From assembly GCA_938002955.1 (NCBI GenBank), contig CALLAA010000045.1, positions 19,470-83,469 of the forward strand: 64,000 bases of DNA, in the 5' to 3' direction. Below are positions 29,677-41,684 of this stretch, one piece after another (position 1 is the first letter of the stretch; each line of letters opens with the position of its first letter). The stretch comes from an uncultured Acidimicrobiales bacterium (lineage in GTDB: Bacteria; Actinomycetota; Acidimicrobiia; Acidimicrobiales; SHLQ01). The position numbers and the translations under genes are program-made. Below the pieces are notes generated by a model. The model worked only from the letters and a program-made list of their open reading frames with translations, did not search any database and was not told where the DNA came from.

Positions 29677-30303
29677 CTAGCGACCGCGTCGTTCGTCGTA
29701 GCGGGATCGTAGTTCGAGGTCCTTGTTGATCGGGTCGTGGGCTTCGTCGGGCGCGGTTTGTGCATCGATTCCACAACTGTTCAAAAAGCCGAACATCTCG
29801 ACCAGGTGGGCAATCCACACGTCTCCCTGCTCACGTGTCGCGAGGTTTGGTTCGTCCAGAATTGAAACGAGGCGGGCCAGCCAGTACCGGTCTTCGTCGG
29901 CTCGTCGGCCACCGGCACGGCTGAGCGCAGCATCGAGTGCGTCGATAACGTCGTCTTGGTCGAGCGCTCCGAGTGCGGTCATCTCGTGCTCATCGAGCGG
30001 GAAGAGCTCATCGAATTGCTCGAACCAGTGGAGTTGGTACGCGTACGCATGTCCGTAGGTGCAGTACTGGCATCCGTTGCTCGCGGAAATTGCGACGGCG
30101 AGCAGGTGCGTACGGAGTGGCCCCCACGACTTGAGGATCTTCTCGTAGGTCGCCATGTTCGAGGCGAACCACTTGAGTGTGCCGCGAGCGCCATGCCGTT
30201 CGACGATGTCGCTCATAAGGTTTGCTTTGAGCCCCCACAAACTGCGGCTTACGGTCTCGAGGATCGTTGTTGCGAGCTTCGACGGGGCGACGACTGCTGC
30301 CAT
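29677..30303 (-). CDS. AhpD-like/carboxymuconolactone decarboxylase family protein
   Basis: LRTHLLAVAISASNGCQYCTYGHAYAYQLHWFEQFDELFPLDEHE: CxxC plus His motif. Confidence 0.72.
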   Translation of the reverse strand: MAAVVAPSKLATTILETVSRSLWGLKANLMSDIVERHGARGTLKWFASNMATYEKILKSWGPLRTHLLAVAISASNGCQYCTYGHAYAYQLHWFEQFDELFPLDEHEMTALGALDQDDVIDALDAALSRAGGRRADEDRYWLARLVSILDEPNLATREQGDVWIAHLVEMFGFLNSCGIDAQTAPDEAHDPINKDLELRSRYDERRGR

Positions 30304-30381
30304 GACTTCTCCATTGTCCTGCGCGCCCAACCCCAACCGTAGCCGCGGCTGACGAGATGCGCAGATTGAACGACTCGGCCG

Positions 30382-31554
30382 CTATCGGTTCTGATGGCGC
30401 GATCTGAACGGTGTGAGGTCGTGGGTGCTGGTGCCGGTTGCGATGCGTTGCGCAACCGCCTCGCCAAGCGCCGTCGAGTGCTTGAAGCCATGGCCGCTGC
30501 ATGGAGACATCACGGTGATGTGCTCCGACCGTGGATCGGTGTCGATCAAGAAGTGATCGTCGGTGGTATTCGTGTACAGACACACCGCCGAACGAATGCA
30601 GTTTCGGGTCACGCCGGTGAACTTCGGGGCCACGTGCACCTCGAAGAATGTATCGATCTCGGATTGGCTCACTTCTCGCTCGACGGAACGAGCGTCGGTC
30701 GTGTCGAGAAACTGCTCCCCGAGGATCTTGACGGCTGGGGTTCCATCGGGAGGCATCGGAAAGAGCCCGATGTAGTCCTCGTCGCGTTGCGCGATCCACA
30801 TAACGAACGGGATTGCTTCGGTGGTGAACGCGTCGAGGTCGTCGACCTCAAACCAATACACCACCTGTCGGGTGACCGAGACCTGCTCTCGATGTTCGGG
30901 CGCGGCCAGCTCGGAGAACCATGGGCCGGTAGCGAGCACCACGTTGGTGGCTTCGTATGCTCCCGCGTCGGTACGCACCGTGACGTAGCCCTCCTCGGGT
31001 TCGATTACCTCGACCGTCTCGCCGGTGTGGATCCTGCCACCTCTCCGTCGTGCCATCGCGAGCTGCACCTCGACGGCGCGTTCGGCCATAACGAGCCCGG
31101 CGGTTCGCTCGAATCCTGCGTTCCGGTCGTCGGGCACGTTGATCCACGGGCGCTCTCGCCGAAGATCGGCTGGGTCGAGCACCTGGTAATCGATGCCGCC
31201 GCGCTCGGCGATCCGTGCGGTTTCGGTGACGAAGTCCTCCCATCGCTGCCCTGGTATTGGCTCTTGCTCGGTGATGATGATGCCGCCACATTCGTGCAGG
31301 AGTTGTACCCCTGCTTCGTCTTCGAGCTCTCGCCAAATCTCGTGGGACCGGGCGACAAAGGGCAGATACTGGGGTCCCTCGCCTACCGCGAGTCGTGTGA
31401 TGCGAGTCTCGGCCTTGGTCGATCCGAGATCGTGGGGTGGTTCGAACTGGTCGATCCCAAGCACGGAAAGCCCGAGGCGACTGGCGTGATACGCAACCGC
31501 AGAACCCATCGCCCCAAGTCCAACCACAACAAGGTCATATCGGGGCATCACCAT
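30382..31554 (-). CDS. FAD-dependent oxidoreductase, monomeric sarcosine oxidase/SolA-like
   Basis: MPRYDLVVVGLGAMGSAVAYHASRLGLSVLGIDQFEPPHDLGSTKAETRITRLAVGEG...CLYTNTTDDHFLIDTDPRSEHITVMSPCSGHGFKHS. Confidence 0.9.
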   Translation of the reverse strand: MVMPRYDLVVVGLGAMGSAVAYHASRLGLSVLGIDQFEPPHDLGSTKAETRITRLAVGEGPQYLPFVARSHEIWRELEDEAGVQLLHECGGIIITEQEPIPGQRWEDFVTETARIAERGGIDYQVLDPADLRRERPWINVPDDRNAGFERTAGLVMAERAVEVQLAMARRRGGRIHTGETVEVIEPEEGYVTVRTDAGAYEATNVVLATGPWFSELAAPEHREQVSVTRQVVYWFEVDDLDAFTTEAIPFVMWIAQRDEDYIGLFPMPPDGTPAVKILGEQFLDTTDARSVEREVSQSEIDTFFEVHVAPKFTGVTRNCIRSAVCLYTNTTDDHFLIDTDPRSEHITVMSPCSGHGFKHSTALGEAVAQRIATGTSTHDLTPFRSRHQNR

Positions 31555-31614
31555 GTGAGCTTTCTAGCGTCGCGGCCCGACGATTGCGTAGCCCTACACC
31601 GATACGATCAAGCC

Positions 31615-32466
31615 ATGTCCGCTGACCAACAAGACGTCGACGCAATAGTTGCCAGTCTCAATCTCGAGGAGATCGATCGAAATCTGTACCGTGGGCATCC
31701 GCCGTACTGGGAACGCGGTCGGCTCTTCGGCGGCATCGTGGCCGCCCAGGCCCTCGCCGCTGCATACGGCACAATCGAGGACATCCATGTGCATTCGCTG
31801 CACAGCTATTTCCTTCGTCCCGGCGATCCGGAGATTCCGGTGATCTACGACGTCGACCGCATTCGCGACGGACGAAGCTTCGCGACCCGCAGGGTCGTTG
31901 CTCGACAACGAGGCGAGGCCATCTACAACTTGTCGGCGTCGTTTCACAAGGTCGAGGAAGGCTTCGACCATCAGGCGGACATGCCCGACGTTGCGGCTCC
32001 GGCAGACGCGCCGAGCCCTGCGGACTTCGGACTCACGCCGCGCGACTACCTGCCGAGCCTGTGGGCGCTCGACGGTGTGCCGATCGAGATTCGAAATTTC
32101 CACGGGCCTGACGACTGGCAGCCCGGCGTCCACCAGCGCAATATGTGGATTCGGGCCAACGGCACCGTGCCCGACGACCCGACCACGCATCGGCTGATGC
32201 TCACCTATCTGAGCGACCTGACCTTGTTGGGAACGGCGGTGAGAATGCACGCGAAAGACTTCGAGCACATCATGGCGGCGAGCCTCGACCATGCGATCTG
32301 GTTCCACCGCCCGTTTCGCGCTGACGAATGGTTGTTGTACTCAACGACAGCCCCGTCTGCATCTGGAGCGCGAGGGTTCAACATTGGCCACTTCTTCACC
32401 GAAGACGGCACGTTGGTCGCGTCTGCGGTGCAAGAGGGCCTCATGCGCGACATCTCCCCCCGGTAG
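31615..32466 (+). CDS. tesB: Acyl-CoA thioesterase II (TesB-like)
   Basis: DRNLYRGHPPYWERGRLFGGIVAAQALAAAYGTIEDIHVHSLHSYFLRPGDPEIPVIYDVDRIRDGRSFATRRVVARQRGEAIYNLSASF; true ATG at 31615, upstream extension is antisense noise. Confidence 0.92.
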   Translation: MSADQQDVDAIVASLNLEEIDRNLYRGHPPYWERGRLFGGIVAAQALAAAYGTIEDIHVHSLHSYFLRPGDPEIPVIYDVDRIRDGRSFATRRVVARQRGEAIYNLSASFHKVEEGFDHQADMPDVAAPADAPSPADFGLTPRDYLPSLWALDGVPIEIRNFHGPDDWQPGVHQRNMWIRANGTVPDDPTTHRLMLTYLSDLTLLGTAVRMHAKDFEHIMAASLDHAIWFHRPFRADEWLLYSTTAPSASGARGFNIGHFFTEDGTLVASAVQEGLMRDISPR

Positions 32467-32577
32467 GAGGTACGTGTGCGGGTGGGCGTTGCAATAGCCT
32501 GGACCGAAACTACTTTGGATCCAAAGGATCTGCTTGCGGTCAGCGTTTCGCGGTCGCGTTCGCGGTAGACAAGAGGC

Positions 32578-34711
<2,134 letters not shown>

Positions 34712-34719
<8 letters not shown>

Positions 34720-35188
34720 CACTACACGCCCGTTCCAGATCCTTGGGGTACAGCAAATTGCGATCGGCGGCGCGAACCTCGATGCCCTCCGATCGTTGTG
34801 GATCGACACGCTCGGCGTAACAAAGACCGGCGAGTACGAGGCTGCGTCAGAGAACGTGGTCGAGGACATCCTGACGTTGGGCCATGGTCCGCATGCGGTG
34901 GAGATCGACCTCATGCAGCCCCTCGACCCCGAGGCCCGCCCACGCGTCGATCAACCGGCGCTGAACCATCTCGGCCTTTGGGTAGATGACCTTGCGGCGG
35001 CCGTCGACTGGCTAACGGAACAAGGCATGCGATTTACCCCTGGCGGCATCCGACCGGGTGCAGCCGGCCACGATGTGTGCTTTATTCACCCCAAAGCAAA
35101 CGATGACTTTCCGCTGGCTGGTGCGGGCGTGTTGATCGAACTTGTCCAAGCACCGGAGAGCGTGCGCGCTGCACTTGGAGCCCCGTGA
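34712..35188 (+). CDS. mce: Methylmalonyl-CoA epimerase-like VOC protein
   Basis: [65 protein letters not shown]; overlaps the mutase stop. Confidence 0.82.
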
Positions 35189-36675
35189 TCGATCCGCTCC
35201 ATCCCGTCATCGTCGGAGCGCACGAGCTCGCCGTCCGAAGCGCCGACGCCGAGCCGGTCGCGATGATGGCCACCGCTGCACGGGCTGCACTCGATGAGAC
35301 GAACGGCCGACTTCTGTCGTCAATCGAGTCGGTGCGTGTAGTCAAGGGAATTTGGCCGTACAAGGACCCAGGCCGGCTGGTCGCCGACGAACTCGGGCTT
35401 TCCGCTGTCGAAACAGGGCTGACCCAAATCGGTGGTAACGCTACCTACGACTTCGTCAACGAGACGGCCGCCGCCATTGCAGCCGGAGAGCTATCCGCTG
35501 CGATCATCTGCGGTGCTGAATCGATGCGGACCCGCCGCAAGGACAAAAGCGAGGGACGGCGTTCGCCGTATCGCAGCGAAGCCGACGGCGCATCTCCCGA
35601 CGTCGTGTCAGGGCTCGACCACGATCTTGCCGATGATGCCGACGCTGCCGCTGGTGTTGGGCACCCGGTGAACTTCTACGCCATGGCCGAGAGCGCAATC
35701 CGTCATGAGCGGGGTGAATCTCCGGGTGAGCACCTCGAGCGAATCAGCGCGCTGTGGGCTGCCGCAAGCGACGTCGCGTCGAGCAACCCAAACGCCTGGA
35801 TTCAGACAGCCCACAGCCCGCACGACATCGCCACGCCGTCGCCGACGAACCGCATGGTCGCAGCGCCCTACACGAAGCTGCTGACGAGCAACATCAATGT
35901 CGATCAGGGTGCAGCGCTCGTGCTGTGCTCCTACGAGGTCGCCCAGCGTCACGACATTCGTGACGACCAGATGGTGTTTCTCGTGAGTGGCGGCGGGGCG
36001 CACGACCCACTGACAATCCGTTTGCGATCCCAGCTGCACCGCTCCCCTGCGTTCGATGCAGCGACTACGGACACACTCGAACGCTCCGGCCACACCATCG
36101 ACAGCCTCGACTACCTCGACCTGTACTCGTGCTTCCCAGCGTCGGTACAGCTCGCCCAAACCAGTCTCGGGATATCCGACGACCGGCCCTTTACGCTCAC
36201 CGGAGGACTCACCTTTGCCGGAGGGCCCTTCAACGGGTACTGCACACAGGCGCTTGCTCACACCGTGTTCACGCTTCGAGGCACCGAGAAGTCCGCATTC
36301 TTGTATGGCAACGGCGGCTTTTTCTCCAAGCACAGCATGCTCGTCGTCTCCGGAGACGCACCAACAGCGCCGTTTAGCTATCGCCGATCCCAGGATGTGG
36401 TCGATGCGTTACCGCAGCGAGCGCTGGCCGAACTTCCCGCACTGGGCACGCTCGAGGCGTATACCGTCACCTACGACAGATCAGGAAGCCCCGAGCGGGC
36501 GATCTGTTCGGTTCTCGACGATCGGGGCGCCCGGCACTGGGCCATATCGACCGAACCAGCAACACTCACCGCACTTTTGCTAGAAGATCGAGTTGGTTCC
36601 CGTGTTCAGCTGGAGCCAGCTGCGAGCGCGGACGCAAACGGTCGCGTTGCGCCACCACACGCCCACCTCACGTAG
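35185..36675 (+). CDS. Thiolase superfamily protein (acetyl-CoA acetyltransferase/SCP2-type)
   Basis: GTG start; [34 protein letters not shown]...[43 protein letters not shown]...[20 protein letters not shown]. Confidence 0.85.
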   Translation: MIDPLHPVIVGAHELAVRSADAEPVAMMATAARAALDETNGRLLSSIESVRVVKGIWPYKDPGRLVADELGLSAVETGLTQIGGNATYDFVNETAAAIAAGELSAAIICGAESMRTRRKDKSEGRRSPYRSEADGASPDVVSGLDHDLADDADAAAGVGHPVNFYAMAESAIRHERGESPGEHLERISALWAAASDVASSNPNAWIQTAHSPHDIATPSPTNRMVAAPYTKLLTSNINVDQGAALVLCSYEVAQRHDIRDDQMVFLVSGGGAHDPLTIRLRSQLHRSPAFDAATTDTLERSGHTIDSLDYLDLYSCFPASVQLAQTSLGISDDRPFTLTGGLTFAGGPFNGYCTQALAHTVFTLRGTEKSAFLYGNGGFFSKHSMLVVSGDAPTAPFSYRRSQDVVDALPQRALAELPALGTLEAYTVTYDRSGSPERAICSVLDDRGARHWAISTEPATLTALLLEDRVGSRVQLEPAASADANGRVAPPHAHLT

Positions 36676-36689
36676 TTTTTCGCGAAAAA
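36676..36689. promoter_or_regulatory. Perfect 14-bp palindrome upstream of a small ORF
   Basis: TTTTTCGCGAAAAA, located just after the thiolase stop. Confidence 0.4.
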
Positions 36690-36741
36690 GACATCAAACC
36701 GTAAACCACCTCCTGTGGCGAAACCATCTCGCGCTGTGGCA

Positions 36742-36755
36742 GTCTGGATCCAGAC
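36742..36755. promoter_or_regulatory. Perfect 14-bp palindrome in the leader of a small ORF
   Basis: GTCTGGATCCAGAC, 18 nt before the ATG at 36773. Confidence 0.4.
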
Positions 36756-36772
36756 AATGCGCGGGAGTCACC

Positions 36773-36949
36773 ATGACAGCTTTTTCCGCCGCAGATTCAC
36801 ACGCGGCGCAGCAGACAAGAGAAACCACGGCAGCTTCACTAACGCTCGTGCCGTCACCTCGAGTCGAGCGCAGCAGACCGTTGAGCCGGAAACAGCGCAA
36901 GGCCTACCGCGCAGCGGCACTCGAAGCCGAATTCTCGGAGTGGTACTAG
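36773..36949 (+). CDS. Small hypothetical protein (58 aa)
   Basis: MTAFSAADSHAAQQTRETTAASLTLVPSPRVERSRPLSRKQRKAYRAAALEAEFSEWY; GCGGGAG ribosome-binding-like site upstream; hairpin after the stop. Confidence 0.55.
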   Translation: MTAFSAADSHAAQQTRETTAASLTLVPSPRVERSRPLSRKQRKAYRAAALEAEFSEWY

Positions 36950-36959
36950 TTCAGCCGTG

Positions 36960-36980
36960 CTCGACGACACCTTCGTCGAG
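36960..36980. terminator. Hairpin downstream of the small ORF
   Basis: CTCGACGA-cacct-TCGTCGAG, 8-bp perfect stem, 11 nt after the stop at 36949. Confidence 0.45.
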
Positions 36981-37057
36981 ACGCCTAGTAGCCAGACAGC
37001 CCCTGATCGGGGCATAAGACTGTTGGACAATTCCAACGACCAGAAGGCGGGAACCTC

Positions 37058-37231
37058 ATGGCTTACACAATCACCCCACGGAACACCCGATGGAACGCAA
37101 ACAGTCATCGGCTGCGAACCCACATCGAGTCGGTAGTAACTCCAGCAGCTCGCTGGGGAGCACACCGAGCCGATGATCGGCCACCGGCGGTTCGCCAAGC
37201 TCTGGCGAACGGCGATTACCTTCGGGACTAA
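37058..37231 (+). CDS. Small hypothetical protein (57 aa)
   Basis: MAYTITPRNTRWNANSHRLRTHIESVVTPAARWGAHRADDRPPAVRQALANGDYLRD; GGCGGGA ribosome-binding-like site upstream; below the ORF track cut-off. Confidence 0.5.
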   Translation: MAYTITPRNTRWNANSHRLRTHIESVVTPAARWGAHRADDRPPAVRQALANGDYLRD

Positions 37232-38463
37232 TTCTTTGGAAGCTCGCTAAACGGCGTCTCTTTGCCAGGACCTGGCTCTCGAGGGAGTCCAAGTCCGCGC
37301 TCACCAATGATGTTGCGCTGCACCTGATCGGTCCCGCCATAAATGGCCGGACCGGGCGAGAACATGACCATCTCCTGAATCTGGGATTCGAGAGAGCCTT
37401 GGGTAGCAAGGGTGGCATCCATGCCGATGACCGACGCACCGAGTTCGCGAGCGGAGCGGAACAGTTCGCTCATCATCAACTTTGAGATGTTCGGCGACGC
37501 TGATGATGCGCCACGAGTACGCCCGCGCATTGCGGTGAGTCGATTGACGGTAGCGAGTTCGTAGAAGCGGACGAACTGATCGCGCAAAACCGGGTCCGTG
37601 ATCCGACCGCTTTCGGTGGCGTGATCGACGAGGCGTTGCCAGAGCGCAAGGTTGGGTTGAGGGACGCCGTCCTCACCTGAACGAGCACGTTCGACGATGT
37701 CGCCCGCTCGCTTGTCGAGGTTGTTCGCAATCGACCCTGGTGCACAACTTCGCAACGGGACCGGGTTCGCTCCGAGGCTCATCCGTTCGAACATCAACGT
37801 GTCGTTCGCAACTCGCCACCCGTTACCCACATCGCCAATCAGGTCATCGTGATGCACTCGGGCATCATCGATGAAGACCTCGTTGAAAATCGCACGGCCA
37901 GTCATCTCGGTGAGCGGGCGGACATCGACACCGGGCTGATGCATGTCGAATGCGAACCACGCAATGCCGCTGTGCTTTGGCATTTGCGGGTCGGTGCGAG
38001 CAATCAGCATGCCTTTGTCGGCGATCTTTCCGCCCGACGTCCAAACCTTCTGACCGTTGACGACGTATTCGTCGCCGTCGCGAACAGCGCTGGTCTGCAA
38101 GCTCGCGAGATCGGAACCCGCGTTTGGCTCAGAGAACAGCTGACACCACGCATCGACGCCGTTGAGAATCGGCTTCACGTACGTTTCGATCTGTGCGGGG
38201 GTGCCGTGTGCGGCGATCGTTGGGGCTGCGAGCATCATGCCGAGACCGGTGGGCGGACCCATCGCTCCAGCGTCAGCGATGGCTTGGCGAACCGCAGCGT
38301 TGCCCGCCCGAGAGTACCCCCGGCCGCCGGCGGCCTCGGGGAGCGTAGGGTGGCTGTATCCGGCGTCAGCAAGACGCTGCCACCACTCGCCCACCGTCAA
38401 GTCCGCATCCCAGTTCTCGGCAACCCAACGAGCTGCTTCTTCTCCGATGTCGGTCTCGGCCAT
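37228..38463 (-). CDS. Acyl-CoA dehydrogenase family protein
   Basis: QLFSEPNAGSDLASLQTSAVRDGDEYVVNGQKVWTSGGKIADKGMLIARTD...GGTDQVQRNIIGERGLGLPREP. Confidence 0.94.
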   Translation of the reverse strand: MAETDIGEEAARWVAENWDADLTVGEWWQRLADAGYSHPTLPEAAGGRGYSRAGNAAVRQAIADAGAMGPPTGLGMMLAAPTIAAHGTPAQIETYVKPILNGVDAWCQLFSEPNAGSDLASLQTSAVRDGDEYVVNGQKVWTSGGKIADKGMLIARTDPQMPKHSGIAWFAFDMHQPGVDVRPLTEMTGRAIFNEVFIDDARVHHDDLIGDVGNGWRVANDTLMFERMSLGANPVPLRSCAPGSIANNLDKRAGDIVERARSGEDGVPQPNLALWQRLVDHATESGRITDPVLRDQFVRFYELATVNRLTAMRGRTRGASSASPNISKLMMSELFRSARELGASVIGMDATLATQGSLESQIQEMVMFSPGPAIYGGTDQVQRNIIGERGLGLPREPGPGKETPFSELPKN

Positions 38464-38474
38464 GAGGTCTCCTT

Positions 38475-40238
38475 CTAGATTTCGAGCAGATCGTTCTCGA
38501 GGATGTGTCCTGGACCTTCGCAGGTCTCGCACGTACGTGACAGGGATTCGACGAGTCCTTCACCGATACGCTTGCGCGTCATTTCAACCAGTCCGAGCTC
38601 CGAGATGTCGAACACCTGCGTTCGGGTCTTGTCCTGAGCAAGTGCTTCCCGGAAGACCCGGACGACTTCGTCGCGGTTCTTCTTGATCTCCATATCGACA
38701 AAGTCGATCACGATGATTCCGCCGACGTCGCGAAGACGAAGCTGACGGGCAACCTCACGAGCCGCTTCAAGATTGTTGCGGTAGACGGTCTCTTCGAGAC
38801 TCGACTTGCCCACGTTCTTCCCGGTGTTCACATCGATCACCGTGAGTGCTTCGGTTTGTTCGATGATGAGCGAGCCACCCGATGGCAGCCACACCTTTGA
38901 GTCAACGGCCTTACGAAGTTGCTCGGCGACGTGGTGACGTTCGAACAAGGAGAGGGCTTCGGCATCGCGGTCGTAGTACTGCACTCGATCGGCGAGCGCT
39001 GGTGTGATCGACTCGACGTAACTCTTCACGTCCTCATAGAGCGCACGGTCGTCGATAATGATGCCGCGGTATTCCTTGCTGAATTCCTCGCGAATCACAC
39101 GAACTGCCATCTCGGGCTCGCGATACAGCAGCGCTGGAGCTCCGCTGTTGTTCGCAAGTTTCTCGATAGCCGCCCACTGGTCGGCGAGTCGCTTCACGTC
39201 GTTAACGATTTCGTCCTCGGTGACGTTCTCGGCTGCGGTACGCACGATGATGCCAGCGCCCTTTGGCTTGACGCGATCGAGGATCTTACGCAGACGCTTG
39301 CGCTCCTTGTCGGGGAGACGCTTGGAGATGCCGTAGGTGTCGCTGTTGGGCACGAGAACGACGAATCGTCCGGGAAGCGAAACTTCCTGAGTCAGTCGTG
39401 CACCCTTGTGCGCGATCGGATTCTTGGTGACCTGGCACAGAATTGTTTGCTTTGGCTTCAGCAGCTGTTCGATCTTGGTGCTGCGGTTCTCGCTGCCCTT
39501 CGCCTGCACGTCGCCTCGGTAGAGAACTGCGTTCTTTGGAGTCGTGATGTCGATAAAGGCCGCTTCCATTCCCGGAAGAACATTCTGGACTTTACCGAGG
39601 TAGATGTTGCCGTGGATCTGGGAGACATCGTCGGCTGGACGTGACACGTAGTGCTCGATGAGCGTGCGCCCTTCGAGGACAGCGATCTGGGTCGCTTCTT
39701 CGCGGACCGAGACACACATCATGTATCGGCCAGCGGGCTTACCCTTGCGTTCACGACCCTTGCGAAGGGCCAGTGTTTCCTCGTCGAGTTCGACGGCTTC
39801 GCCGGTGAGTGCTGTGACCGGGTTCTGCGCAGCGCCGTTGTTGCCGCCTCCGCCGCCGCCACGTCCGCGACCACCGCGACGTCGACGCCGCTTGTTGCCG
39901 CCTTCGCCGGCCTGTTGGCCACCAGACTTCTGTGAGGAGTTGCTTTGTGAAGCGCCGGATTCCCCGTTGGTGTTGCCGCCGCCCTTGCCGCCTCCACGAC
40001 GGCGACGACGGCCGCCGTTTGACCCGGAGTCGTTGTTCGAGCCGCCGTTCGATGGCTCTTGCGACCGTGCGGGCGCCGGCCGGCTATCGCCGATCTTTGG
40101 CTTTCGATTTTCTTGTGGGGCCGATGATTCGCCCCCGTTGTTCGTTGCTGCAGGTGTTGCCTGCGATGATGATTGCGAACGATCAGGTGCGGCTTGGCCG
40201 CTCCCCTGGCGATCTGTCGCCGGTACTTCGTCGGACAT
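38475..40238 (-). CDS. rng: Ribonuclease E/G
   Basis: IYLGKVQNVLPGMEAAFIDI...GARLTQEVSLPGRFVVLVP...GSLIIEQTEALTVIDVNTGKNVGKSSLEETVYRNNLEAAREVARQLRLRDVGGIIVIDFVDM...CETCEGPGHI; N-terminal low-complexity N/G/R/S-rich extension. Confidence 0.96.
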   Translation of the reverse strand: MSDEVPATDRQGSGQAAPDRSQSSSQATPAATNNGGESSAPQENRKPKIGDSRPAPARSQEPSNGGSNNDSGSNGGRRRRRGGGKGGGNTNGESGASQSNSSQKSGGQQAGEGGNKRRRRRGGRGRGGGGGGNNGAAQNPVTALTGEAVELDEETLALRKGRERKGKPAGRYMMCVSVREEATQIAVLEGRTLIEHYVSRPADDVSQIHGNIYLGKVQNVLPGMEAAFIDITTPKNAVLYRGDVQAKGSENRSTKIEQLLKPKQTILCQVTKNPIAHKGARLTQEVSLPGRFVVLVPNSDTYGISKRLPDKERKRLRKILDRVKPKGAGIIVRTAAENVTEDEIVNDVKRLADQWAAIEKLANNSGAPALLYREPEMAVRVIREEFSKEYRGIIIDDRALYEDVKSYVESITPALADRVQYYDRDAEALSLFERHHVAEQLRKAVDSKVWLPSGGSLIIEQTEALTVIDVNTGKNVGKSSLEETVYRNNLEAAREVARQLRLRDVGGIIVIDFVDMEIKKNRDEVVRVFREALAQDKTRTQVFDISELGLVEMTRKRIGEGLVESLSRTCETCEGPGHILENDLLEI

Positions 40239-40532
40239 TGATTTCCCTTCTCATGACGCACCAAAATTTCTGGCGCGCTGCACGCTCACGGTGGCCAAGG
40301 TGGGCGCAATCCGCGGTTGTCCGTGCAAAAACTGGTGAAGCTCTAGGCGAAAAGCCTTCGCAAAGAGCGGCGACAACGGTGCACGGCCACGTGCGGCGAG
40401 CATCTTCGTTGTCAAACTTCTGAGGTTCATTGACACCTTCACAGACGTCTTCTACGTCTTTTGGTTCCTACGCACTGTATCGGCTAGAGGTCGCCGAAAC
40501 TGACATAGCCAGTAGCGGACCCGCACTGTTGG

Positions 40533-41684
40533 CTAGCGCAGACGGTGTGCGTGAACGTTCTCGACCAGCCCAAGCGCGAGCAAACTGGTGAGCATCGACG
40601 AGCCGCCGTAGCTGATTAGCGGCAACGGAATACCGGTAACGGGCATCATCCCCATGTTCATCCCAATGCTCTGGAATGCCTGGAACAAGAACATTGAAAA
40701 CACGCCCACACAGATGAGCCGACCGAAATCGTCCTCAGCGAGATGCGCGACGCGCCAGATGCGCAACAGCAACAGGCCGAACAACGTCAACAGAACGGCC
40801 CCGCCGACGAAGCCGAACTCCTCGCCGAGGACACTGAAGATGAAGTCTGACTCTTTCTCGGGCACGAGCGAGTTGTTGTTCTGCGACCCCTGGAACAATC
40901 CCTTGCCCCGAAGGCCGCCGTTGCCGATTGCGATCTCGCTTTGGTTTACGTTGTAGCGAGCCTCGTTCTCCGGGTCGACGAAGGAGGTAAACCGATTCAG
41001 CTGCGATGCGTTGAGGTAGTCGGCACGGATCATCAACATGATCGAAACACTGACGAGGCCGAGCACGAGCAGTACGTGCCGGACGGCCACGCCAGCCACC
41101 ACGACGATGCCCGCAACGATCGCGGCGTACACCATGACGGTCCCAAAGTCTGGCTGAAGGAGAACGAGCGCTGCGGGGAGGCCGGCCAGACCGAGGCCGA
41201 GCATGACGTTGACGAGTTGCAGCCCGTCTCGCGACTGGACCGAGCTGTACCAGGACGCCAACGCAACGATGAGCGACAGTTTCGCAAACTCCGACGGCTG
41301 AAGCGTGATGAAGCCAAGCGAGTACCAGGACGTGGCGAACGTGTTGAGGTCGGTTCCAAAGACGAAGAGTCCAAGGAGCAACACGATGCTTGCGACATAG
41401 ACGACGGGAACCGCAGCCTTGGCCCGCCGATAGTCGATCGATGCGAGAACCGCCGCCATAAACGTGCCGACGCCAACGAACATCAACTGCTTTTCAAGAA
41501 AGCTGGTGTCGGCGGTATCAAGCTCCGGGTTCACTACGCCACGTGTGGCCGAGTACACCACCACGACGCCCATACAGAGCAGACCGATCGACAACAAGAT
41601 GATGGACACGTCGACCCGGAGCCAGAGCGGGCCGTCGACGTCCTTGTCGCGAAAGTTGCTCGTTCCCGCTCGAAACGCCGTCAC
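40533..41684 (-). CDS. rodA: Rod shape-determining protein RodA (FtsW/RodA/SpoVE)
   Basis: Multi-TM; LQPSEFAKLSLIVALASW, LQPDFGTVMVYAAIVAGI, GNGGLRGKGLFQGSQNNNSLVPEKESDFIFSVLGEEFGFVGG, GIPLPLISYGGSSML. Confidence 0.96.
   Translation of the reverse strand: MTAFRAGTSNFRDKDVDGPLWLRVDVSIILLSIGLLCMGVVVVYSATRGVVNPELDTADTSFLEKQLMFVGVGTFMAAVLASIDYRRAKAAVPVVYVASIVLLLGLFVFGTDLNTFATSWYSLGFITLQPSEFAKLSLIVALASWYSSVQSRDGLQLVNVMLGLGLAGLPAALVLLQPDFGTVMVYAAIVAGIVVVAGVAVRHVLLVLGLVSVSIMLMIRADYLNASQLNRFTSFVDPENEARYNVNQSEIAIGNGGLRGKGLFQGSQNNNSLVPEKESDFIFSVLGEEFGFVGGAVLLTLFGLLLLRIWRVAHLAEDDFGRLICVGVFSMFLFQAFQSIGMNMGMMPVTGIPLPLISYGGSSMLTSLLALGLVENVHAHRLR

Noticed and set aside
30394-31614. 5' extension of the tesB ORF (690 aa total)
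   Set aside because: Antisense to the sarcosine oxidase-like gene; TesB homology starts at the ATG at 31615.
36593-36772. Upstream part of the 118-aa ORF 36593..36949
   Set aside because: Overlaps the thiolase C-terminus in another frame; only the section from ATG 36773 has a plausible ribosome-binding site.
39658-40338. Proline/arginine-rich 226-aa ORF
   Set aside because: Antisense reading of the Gly/Arg/Asn-rich low-complexity N-terminus of RNase E/G.
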